The notes beneath the pieces are model-generated. The model worked only from the letters and a program-made list of their open reading frames with translations. It ran no database searches and was not told the DNA's origin. Below are positions 1 to 5,745 of a stretch of DNA of 12,809 nt, in pieces. Position numbers and translations under genes: made by a program. Origin of the DNA: Microcaldota archaeon (GTDB lineage Archaea > Micrarchaeota > Micrarchaeia > Micrarchaeales > CABMGC01); contig JAJZKH010000011.1 of the NCBI GenBank assembly GCA_021850955.1, positions 1-12,809 on the forward strand. The letters are read 5' to 3'. Numbering within the stretch: the stretch's first letter is position 1; each line of letters begins with the position of its first letter.

Positions 1-531
1 TCTTTTCAATTGCATAACTAATACCTAAGTGTATTTTTTGATTTTTTTGATATATATTTCTTTACTTTTGACTTTTTATTGCTGTATTCAAAATAAATCT
101 ACAAATGCAAGATTCGAAAAAAGAATTCAGAAGAAAAAATTTAAATTTCAAACACAATATGATAAAAATTATTTAAATGAGATATAAGTTGTAGAACAAG
201 TTTTCTAATATTAAAAGAAAAATTTGTCTTAAAAATAATAGATTTCAGATTAAAAAATGAAAAGTTTATGTGTTTTCTTGCATTCTTGGTTATCTCCTTA
301 GTTATTTAGGATACCTTTTGAAATTGAGGAAGTGGTGAAATGTAAATGTCAAGATCCTAATCAGAATATTAATGTGATTTTAATATATACTATAAAATTA
401 TTTTTATTGTAGTTATTATTCTTTATATGTCATCTCTAATATCTGGAACGTTATTACAAAGGTATTTATATCAAAAAAATCAAAATTTACATTGTATATG
501 GGGTTTAAATACTTAATTTACGGTGTAAAAT
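1..531. other. AT-rich gene-free stretch upstream of the surface-protein gene
   Basis: No open frame of useful length, no tRNA-like T-arm, no C/D-box pair and no CRISPR-like repeat could be found here. Short frames such as the one from the ATG at 257 stop after about 14 codons. A-tracts and T-tracts dominate, with a somewhat less AT-rich patch near 285-360. The right end carries the promoter of the downstream gene (504-511), and another TATA-like string lies at 462-471. On the minus strand an ATG at 15 reads leftwards off the window, with a TATA-like string near 50-61. This could be the first codons of a divergent gene, but only five codons are visible. In such a compact window, 500 bases without a gene is unusual. 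Confidence 0.5.
504..511 (+). promoter_or_regulatory. TATA box of the surface-protein gene
   Basis: TTTAAATA centred about 25 nt before the ATG at 532, which is the usual archaeal TATA-to-start-site distance. Transcription would begin at or within a few bases of the ATG, so the mRNA is probably leaderless or nearly so. Confidence 0.55.
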
Positions 532-2436
532 ATGAACTTTAAAAACAAACAAATATTTTTGTATACCTTATTCATAACACTGTTCTTTTTATCATACTCT
601 GGAGCTACATCATTCAAACTTTTTCAAAGCATCTCAGCAACAATTAATTTTCAACAATCAGTACTTTCAATTGGCAATAACGAAACCGTGACTGCCTCAG
701 TATCTGGGGGATATCCTCCTTATTTATATGAATGGTCTATTAACGGTCAACCAGTGGGTAGAGACTCAAGAGTACTTATTTTTAATGGAAATTCATCAAC
801 TATAGGGTATGATAATGTTACACTTACTGTTATAGATCAATATAACAATATGGTAAATGTAACAAATTATGTATATGTTCAAAACCCAAACTTCTTTACT
901 GCATATATAACTCCAAATAATCAAGCCGCTGATTTTGGGCAAAATATCACTATGCAAGTTTATGTATCAAGTGGAACCTCTCCATACAAATATAATTGGA
1001 ATTTTATTCCACTTTCAGGACCTCAGATAACTTTACCTTGTAACACCTATAAATGCACATTTAATGCAACACAAAATGGCAGTGTACAAGTTACTGTTAT
1101 TGATTCATTAGGTAGAGTTACATCTGCTATATCCAAAATAACTGTTGTTGGTTCGCCACTTACTGTAAAAGCATTTCCTTATGTAACAAATGATCCAATA
1201 AGTTCACAACAAACAATTTATGCCACAGCAAGCGGCGGTTCTGGGAAGTACACTTATGCTTGGTATAACAACACTAATGATGAACAAGTACTTTTAAGTA
1301 GTTCAAACTCAAACTCACTAACTCTTAACCTATTCACTCCTGGTCATTTTCAATATTATGTATTGGTATATGACTCTGCAGTTCAGAATGGGAAACCGAT
1401 TAAATCCAATTTAGTTTATATAAATGTAGATTCTCCTACTACTCCAATACCACAACAAGAACCTGCAACTACATTGACAAATCCAATTTGTAATACAGTT
1501 ACATTATCTCAAGGAACTTCTAATATTACTAATATATATTCAAATAATTTTAAAGTTGATGAAACATTACTTACTAAAAATGGCGTAAGCATATCTGTTA
1601 ATAACATTTCTTACTTTTTAGGAGTTGGGCAAAGTGTTAATATAGGTCAAATAAATAATTCTGCATACTCTATAAAATTAGTTAATATATCTGGGTATAC
1701 TCAATTAACATCTCAAATAATGATTTGTGGTTCTGTGATTAAGGTAATCCAACCTAACACAACTCCAATAATAAACACTACTACTTACACTGGCGTTCCG
1801 GTTGTTGAGCTAGATATAGGTAATGTAAATAATAATACTTACAACATAACTTATGGTACAAAAAATACTATATACGCATCAACAAATTTTGGTTTAGATA
1901 AAGTAGCTCTTTTTGCAAATAATGACTTGATAGCTACCGGAATTGGAAATATCACATATAGCACTTCAGTTATGCAACAAGGTACTTACAATTTAGTGGC
2001 TTGCGACATAACATCATATCCTCAACAATGCTCTAATAATGTAACTCTAAAAATAAGTTCTGAACAACAAATAAATCAAGGTTTTTCGTTATCTAGCATA
2101 AAGCTACCAATATCTCCATTATATCTTGTTATAATCATAATAATCATAGCAGTTATTTATTTTATATATAGAAGAAGATCAGATGACTATGATTATCTAT
2201 ACAGTTCAAAGGAAAATGATTTAGGTAACTCAGACAGTTCTGGAAATGATACTTCACCATCTCCTGGAGATAATGGAAACACTACGAAAACTCCTACTAA
2301 TAATCAACCAAAAATGAAGGAAAGCGATTTTTCAGACGACTCCCCAATTTCAATATCAAAAAAACCGGCTGATTTTGAAGATACTGGAGCTCCAAATAAT
2401 GATAAAATAGACTGGAGTGCTGAAAGTAAGGAGTAA
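532..2436 (+). CDS. Secreted, C-terminally anchored surface protein with PKD/Ig-like repeats
   Basis: A 634-residue cell-surface protein. A signal or anchor helix covers residues 5-25. Three PKD/Ig-like beta domains follow at about 36-118, 122-206 and 212-300, recognisable from the recurring pattern GGYPPYLYEW / GTSPYKYNW / GGSGKYTYAW and strands ending in VTVID or similar. A less clear region (310-410) and a further Ig-like domain (428-510) follow. Cysteines pair naturally as C170/C175, C320/C399 and C491/C500, suggesting disulfides outside the cell. About 18 N-X-S/T sequons lie in the outer part. A transmembrane helix at 530-546 followed by RRR puts an 88-residue, Asp/Ser/Asn/Pro-rich tail in the cytoplasm. 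Adhesion, or a structural envelope role, is inferred from architecture only. The gene stands alone behind its own promoter. The ATG at 532 fits the TATA spacing and gives a complete signal sequence. Confidence 0.8.
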   Translation: MNFKNKQIFLYTLFITLFFLSYSGATSFKLFQSISATINFQQSVLSIGNNETVTASVSGGYPPYLYEWSINGQPVGRDSRVLIFNGNSSTIGYDNVTLTVIDQYNNMVNVTNYVYVQNPNFFTAYITPNNQAADFGQNITMQVYVSSGTSPYKYNWNFIPLSGPQITLPCNTYKCTFNATQNGSVQVTVIDSLGRVTSAISKITVVGSPLTVKAFPYVTNDPISSQQTIYATASGGSGKYTYAWYNNTNDEQVLLSSSNSNSLTLNLFTPGHFQYYVLVYDSAVQNGKPIKSNLVYINVDSPTTPIPQQEPATTLTNPICNTVTLSQGTSNITNIYSNNFKVDETLLTKNGVSISVNNISYFLGVGQSVNIGQINNSAYSIKLVNISGYTQLTSQIMICGSVIKVIQPNTTPIINTTTYTGVPVVELDIGNVNNNTYNITYGTKNTIYASTNFGLDKVALFANNDLIATGIGNITYSTSVMQQGTYNLVACDITSYPQQCSNNVTLKISSEQQINQGFSLSSIKLPISPLYLVIIIIIIAVIYFIYRRRSDDYDYLYSSKENDLGNSDSSGNDTSPSPGDNGNTTKTPTNNQPKMKESDFSDDSPISISKKPADFEDTGAPNNDKIDWSAESKE

Positions 2437-2442
2437 CTATTA

Positions 2443-2463
2443 ACTAAAAACTAAAAACTAAAA
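2443..2463 (+). repeat. Three tandem copies of the heptamer ACTAAAA
   Basis: Three exact, uninterrupted copies lie between the stop of the surface-protein gene and a GGG-TTTAAATA string at 2464-2473 that resembles a promoter. It may be simple slippage or an upstream element; nothing else supports a function. Confidence 0.6.
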
Positions 2464-2513
2464 GGGTTTAAATATTTTTGTATATAATATTTACTTAAGA
2501 ATTGTTAAACTAA

Positions 2514-2520
2514 TTTATAT
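2514..2520 (+). promoter_or_regulatory. Likely TATA box of the aIF5A-S24e-S27ae cluster
   Basis: TTTATAT lies about 30 nt before the ATG at 2549, so transcripts would start only a few bases upstream of the start codon. A second candidate, TTTAAATA at about 2467-2474, would give a leader of roughly 50 nt. Either or both may be used. Confidence 0.4.
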
Positions 2521-2548
2521 TTTTAAAATTAGAAATTATTGTGGTTAA

Positions 2549-2953
2549 ATGAGCGAAGAAATATCATATGCATCAATGAAAGAGGTTAAAACCGGAAGAT
2601 TTATTCTTATAGATGGAATTCCATGCAGAGTAGTAGATGTAGAAACATCTGCTCCTGGAAAACACGGCGCAGCTAAGATGCGTATTACAGGAATAGGTGT
2701 TTTTGATGGAAATAAGCGAACATTGCTTAAGCCAAGCAGCGGAGACATAGAAATACCTTTAATAAGTAAGAAAAAAGCACAAGTGGTTTCAATCTCAGGA
2801 AGCAATGCTCAAATAATGGATCTTGAGACATACGAAACTTTTGAAATATTAATACCCGAAGATTTAGTTAGTTCAGTAAAGCCAGGAGCAGAAGTAGAAA
2901 TAATGATTTATGGTGAAAAACGAGCTATATCTAGAGTAACAGGGAGTGTTTAA
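2549..2953 (+). CDS. eif5A: Translation initiation factor 5A (aIF5A)
   Basis: A 134-residue aIF5A, the archaeal counterpart of eIF5A and bacterial EF-P, which binds the ribosome E site and relieves stalling at difficult peptide bonds. The hypusine loop is plain: SAPGKHGAAKMRI, with Lys38 as the residue modified by deoxyhypusine synthase. The N-terminal SH3-like domain covers about 1-70 and the C-terminal OB-fold about 72-134. Length is normal for the family. The start is the ATG at 2549, preceded by GTGGT three bases upstream, a near match to the GTGAT-type site used elsewhere in the window. The stop codon directly abuts the ATG of S24e (TAAATG), so the two are almost certainly co-transcribed and translationally coupled. 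Confidence 0.96.
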   Translation: MSEEISYASMKEVKTGRFILIDGIPCRVVDVETSAPGKHGAAKMRITGIGVFDGNKRTLLKPSSGDIEIPLISKKKAQVVSISGSNAQIMDLETYETFEILIPEDLVSSVKPGAEVEIMIYGEKRAISRVTGSV

Positions 2954-3283
2954 ATGGAAAATTTAGAATTAAAATTAAATAATAAAAAAGAAAACAAGCT
3001 TTTGAAAAGACACGAGTTAACATTTACGGCTTATTATAAAGGAGAAACTCCTAGCAAAGAAAAAATAAAAGAAGAGATCTGTAAATTACAAAACATAAAC
3101 CCCTCTCTTACTGTCATAACAAGAATAGATCAACAGTATGGGGTTCAAGAATCTACTGTCTATGTTAATTCTTATAATAAAAAAGAAGAAATGGAGATGC
3201 ATGAGAAATCAGATAAAGGAGACAAGAAGACATCAAAACCAAAAGAAGAAAAACCAAAAGAAGAAGCTAAAGATAAAAAATAG
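2954..3283 (+). CDS. rps24e: Small ribosomal subunit protein eS24
   Basis: A 109-residue eS24, found in archaeal and eukaryotic but not bacterial 30S/40S subunits. Recognisable elements are the N-terminal strand pair around NKLLKRHELTF, the TPSKEKIKEEICKL helix, and the VITRIDQQYGVQESTVYVNSY core in which Gly/Ser and aromatic residues are typical of the family. After about residue 82 the protein becomes a Lys/Glu-rich tail (KPKEEKPKEEAKDKK), likely disordered and rRNA- or surface-contacting. It begins immediately after the aIF5A stop codon, with GGGAG and GTGTT just upstream. S27ae follows 50 nt downstream, a common archaeal pairing. Confidence 0.92.
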   Translation: MENLELKLNNKKENKLLKRHELTFTAYYKGETPSKEKIKEEICKLQNINPSLTVITRIDQQYGVQESTVYVNSYNKKEEMEMHEKSDKGDKKTSKPKEEKPKEEAKDKK

Positions 3284-3333
3284 CAACATTATTAAAATTA
3301 TAAAAAATATATATTTAAATGAGATTTGATTAA

Positions 3334-3480
3334 ATGGCAGAAAAAAAAGAAACAAAGGCAAAGAAAACGTTCTCTTACAAACCTGCAGAAAAGTTTTGTC
3401 CTAAATGCGGTGTAAGAATGGCATCTCATCAAAATAGATATGCATGTGGTAAGTGTCATTACACTGAACTTAAAAAGTGA
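3334..3480 (+). CDS. rps27ae: Small ribosomal subunit protein eS31 (S27ae), zinc ribbon
   Basis: A 48-residue protein. A basic N-terminus ([14 protein letters not shown]) leads into a zinc ribbon with C22/C25 (FCPKCG) and C38/C41 (ACGKC). The segment between them, with [17 protein letters not shown], matches the archaeal S27ae pattern, which corresponds to the ribosomal part of the eukaryotic ubiquitin-S27a fusion; no ubiquitin moiety is present, as usual in archaea. It follows S24e by 50 nt, with a TATA-like ATATATTTAAA at about 3308-3318 that could give an extra start site. The ATG at 3334 sits in the same TTAAATG context as aIF5A and S24e. The stop codon overlaps the GTGAT site of the next gene. 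Confidence 0.95.
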   Translation: MAEKKETKAKKTFSYKPAEKFCPKCGVRMASHQNRYACGKCHYTELKK

Positions 3481-3481
3481 T
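3477..3481 (+). promoter_or_regulatory. GTGAT ribosome-binding site before the candidate AUA start
   Basis: GTGAT is complementary to AUCAC in the usual archaeal 16S 3' end. It overlaps the S27ae stop and lies three bases before ATA 3485. The zinc-finger gene and the TTG-started methylthiotransferase gene have identical motif and spacing. This site decides the start against TTG 3674, which lacks such a motif. Confidence 0.55.
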
Positions 3482-3484
3482 TAA

Positions 3485-4315
3485 ATAGTTAAAAAAAATA
3501 AGAACTTAAAATCTAAGAAATCTTATTATTTAAAAACAAATTCAACAAATAAAAACACTAAGGCCTTTTCTTCAAATAAAACATCGCTAACTAAGAACTA
3601 TAAAACAAAAAAAAGTAATAACGTTAAAACTTCTAGTTCAATAAAAAGTAAAATACTTAACAGTATTCTATTCTTGTTTATTGGATTATTTTTCCTATTC
3701 TTAACAAACATTGTTTTTGGTTTTCTATATACTACTAATGTAATTCCTAATTTAGAGGTTGCATCTTCATTAGCTACTGAGTTAACATTCATACTTACTG
3801 TTTTAAGTTATTTAATTTTTGTTAAAAAAATAAACAAAGGCTTTTCAAAAGAGCTTGGTCTTTCTTTAAATACATTAACTTCAAAAAACATTTTACTTGG
3901 AATTGGAATATTCATAACTTTAGTATTCTTTACAATAATCTTATCTTTAGGTTTATCTTATACTACTACCTCAAAAATAACTGGAAACACGAGTGCTATA
4001 TTTCAAAATTCACCTGCACCTCCGCCAATTTGGTTTTACTTTTTTGTAGCTGTAATCGCTCCAATAATAGAGGAAATTACTTTTAGAGGATTACTGGTTA
4101 AAAGGATAGGAATAATTCCAAGTGCAATAATATTTGGAATACTGCACTCTGGATATTACTCATCAATAAATATAACTTCATTTGCCCTTTTGATAACTGC
4201 TGCAACAGTATTCGGTATACTTGCAGGTTATGCATACAAAAAAACAAATTCAATTTATCCTTCTATAGTTGCACATATTTTAGAAAATTCTCTTGCTGTA
4301 CTTTCTTTGTTCTAA
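3485..4315 (+). CDS. CPBP-family (CAAX/Rce1-type) intramembrane protease, probable AUA start
   Basis: A polytopic membrane glutamate protease of the CPBP/Rce1 family. Counting from the TTG at 3674, the catalytic motifs are E133-E134...R138 (EEITFRG), F154...H158 (FGILH) and H201...N205 (HILEN), all intact, with about six or more hydrophobic segments. The substrate is unknown; family members cleave prenylated proteins or process membrane peptides. The entire open frame (stop at 3482-3484, end at 4315) contains no ATG. The conventional choice would be TTG 3674 (213 residues), but that start falls inside the first hydrophobic helix. ATA at 3485 adds 63 stop-free codons rich in Lys, Ser, Asn and Thr, is preceded by GTGAT with a 3-nt spacer, and sits in the TTAAAT context of the three upstream genes; it gives 276 residues. 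The family assignment is secure; the start is inferred. The gene ends 1 nt from the convergent glycosyltransferase gene. Confidence 0.85.
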   Translation: MVKKNKNLKSKKSYYLKTNSTNKNTKAFSSNKTSLTKNYKTKKSNNVKTSSSIKSKILNSILFLFIGLFFLFLTNIVFGFLYTTNVIPNLEVASSLATELTFILTVLSYLIFVKKINKGFSKELGLSLNTLTSKNILLGIGIFITLVFFTIILSLGLSYTTTSKITGNTSAIFQNSPAPPPIWFYFFVAVIAPIIEEITFRGLLVKRIGIIPSAIIFGILHSGYYSSINITSFALLITAATVFGILAGYAYKKTNSIYPSIVAHILENSLAVLSLF

Positions 4316-4316
4316 A

Positions 4317-5027
4317 TCATCTAATTTCTTCGTAATGGTCTTTTGATTTTCTGAACAAATTATAAAGTATTATGTTACCTACGTGAAACACAAAGAAACC
4401 ATAAATTCCCCATTTTTTAACCCTTCTTATGCTGGTGTAAACAAGTGCTTTATCTGCAAACTTTATCTTTCCATACTTTTTAACTCTATTTGACAAATCC
4501 CAATCCTCATAAGTTATAAGTTTTTCATCAAAACCATTAATCTTGTCAAAAGCATTTTTAGAGATTGCAAAATTTGAACCGATTATACTCGGTCTGCCTA
4601 TTTTTATTCCAAACTTTACGAAAACTATAGAAACAAATTTGAATCCCAATACTGTTCTTAAGTTTGTTTTTTCAAGAGGCAATATTGGACCAGTTGCAGC
4701 TATAACCTCATTATTTATTGTATTTTTATACTCCTCAAGAGTGTTTTTTGAAGGCATGGTGTCTGCATCTATGAATACTAGAAGTTTTCCTTTTGCAATT
4801 TTTGCACCAATGTTTCTAGCTCTTCCTATCCCCTTTCTTTTATCAACAATAACTTTTGCATATTTTTTCGATATGTTTACCGTATTGTCAGTACTTCCTC
4901 CATCTATTATTATTACTTCAAAGTCCTTAAAACTCTGTTTTTTCAAACCTCTAAAAACATTCATTATATACTTTTCTTCATTCTTTGCAGGAACAATAAC
5001 ACTAATATACGGTTTTTTACTATTCAT
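4317..5027 (-). CDS. Family 2 glycosyltransferase (GT-A fold)
   Basis: A 236-residue GT2-family enzyme that should transfer a sugar from a nucleotide-sugar donor at the cytoplasmic face of the membrane. The N-terminal ISVIVPAKNEE and IIIDGGSTDNT (about 42-49) bind the nucleotide, DAD at 87-89 is the metal-binding DxD, G150-S151-N152 lies in the acceptor region, and E174-D175 (YEDWD) supplies the likely catalytic base. A hydrophobic stretch at about 206-225 suggests membrane attachment. ATGs at 5054 and 5042 are also in frame, but 5027 is preferred: it follows GAGGT by 8 nt, begins just before the conserved core, and gives an 8-nt overlap with the upstream phosphatidyltransferase gene. That overlap points to one operon and perhaps a shared glycolipid route; acceptor and sugar cannot be told from sequence. 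Confidence 0.88.
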   Translation of the reverse strand: MNSKKPYISVIVPAKNEEKYIMNVFRGLKKQSFKDFEVIIIDGGSTDNTVNISKKYAKVIVDKRKGIGRARNIGAKIAKGKLLVFIDADTMPSKNTLEEYKNTINNEVIAATGPILPLEKTNLRTVLGFKFVSIVFVKFGIKIGRPSIIGSNFAISKNAFDKINGFDEKLITYEDWDLSNRVKKYGKIKFADKALVYTSIRRVKKWGIYGFFVFHVGNIILYNLFRKSKDHYEEIR

Positions 5028-5658
5028 TCTGAAATACCTCATAAACTTCAGCAACTCCTCTTAAAATTATATATAAAAGAAGAATTCCTGTTAAAATGTA
5101 ACCATAAATTATAGGAAACTTTGATGTATAAACTAAAATCAAATAAGAAAATGTTACGAACTTGACAACATTTACTCCACCTCTACTTATATTTGAAGAG
5201 TAAATAATCTTTGCTAGCTTACTCTTCATTTTATTTGATGTTCCTTTTGCAGCCATTAATCCATCTACAAAAGAGTGCCTAAATATAACTATTAAAATTA
5301 TAAACAAAGGCAATATATTTAAATATGTAAAGACGGCCCAAAGAGCATACTCTACTGCTCTATCTCCGGCAACATCCATTCTTGGACCATGTGGATATTT
5401 TTTAGATATGCTTTCCTTTAATTCCTTTATTTCTTTTCTATATTTTGAATCTCCTTTAACCGTTTTTATATACATCAAGAAAGATATTTTATTAGAGCTA
5501 GCTTCCCTTATTGCAAGATATCCATCAACACCATCTAATAAGAAAGCTATTATCAATATTAATATGGAGTATATAGGATTTATTTTTAATATAACTAAAT
5601 ATGCTACTAAAAATACGAGTAATACTCTTAAAATTGTGGCAAGATCAGCTTTTCTCAT
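5020..5658 (-). CDS. CDP-alcohol phosphatidyltransferase family protein with split motif
   Basis: A 212-residue integral membrane enzyme expected to move a phosphatidyl-type group from a CDP-activated lipid to an alcohol (inositol phosphate, glycerol phosphate or serine in known archaeal members). The signature is present but interrupted: D42-G-V-D45-G46-Y-L-A49-I-R51, then G91-P-R-M-D95-V-A-G-D99. Families normally have about 8 residues between AR and the GxxxDxxxD half; here there are 39, a hydrophilic Lys/Glu/Ser-rich insert (about 52-90). The canonical AR is A-I-R. All four aspartates remain, so activity is likely. About five or six hydrophobic helices surround the motif. It heads a two-gene operon with the glycosyltransferase and diverges from ileS across 87 bp. 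The ATG at 5658 is preceded by GTGTA three bases upstream. The substrate alcohol is unknown. Confidence 0.8.
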   Translation of the reverse strand: MRKADLATILRVLLVFLVAYLVILKINPIYSILILIIAFLLDGVDGYLAIREASSNKISFLMYIKTVKGDSKYRKEIKELKESISKKYPHGPRMDVAGDRAVEYALWAVFTYLNILPLFIILIVIFRHSFVDGLMAAKGTSNKMKSKLAKIIYSSNISRGGVNVVKFVTFSYLILVYTSKFPIIYGYILTGILLLYIILRGVAEVYEVFQNE

Positions 5659-5736
5659 AAATACACAATATTTTACAATAATGTTTAGTTGAAAAGGTTT
5701 AATAAGTTTAATTGATATATTCTAAAACATTAAAGT

Positions 5737-5740
5737 GGAG
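5737..5740 (+). promoter_or_regulatory. Ribosome-binding site of ileS
   Basis: GGAG within GTGGAGAT, five bases before the ATG at 5746, which confirms that start. A TATA-like ATATATTC lies around 5715-5722, roughly 26 nt before the ATG. Confidence 0.5.
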
Positions 5741-5745
5741 ATTCA

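Noticed and set aside
1..15. Minus-strand gene start at the left edge
   Set aside because: Only five codons are visible, so it is not listed as a gene; it is mentioned with the intergenic region instead.
105..130. GATTCGAA string resembling a tRNA T-arm
   Set aside because: No 5-bp stem flanks it and no anticodon or acceptor arm can be built around it.
300..360. Possible small structured RNA bounded by AGGAT and ATCCT
   Set aside because: Only a five-base stem is seen, with no internal helices or box motifs; chance is a sufficient explanation.
2545..2805. Minus-strand open frame opposite aIF5A
   Set aside because: The plus strand encodes aIF5A with an intact hypusine loop, so this is a shadow.
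4543..5064. Long plus-strand open frame of 173 codons
   Set aside because: It is antisense to the glycosyltransferase gene, which has clear catalytic motifs; the frame is open because of codon composition and resembles no family.
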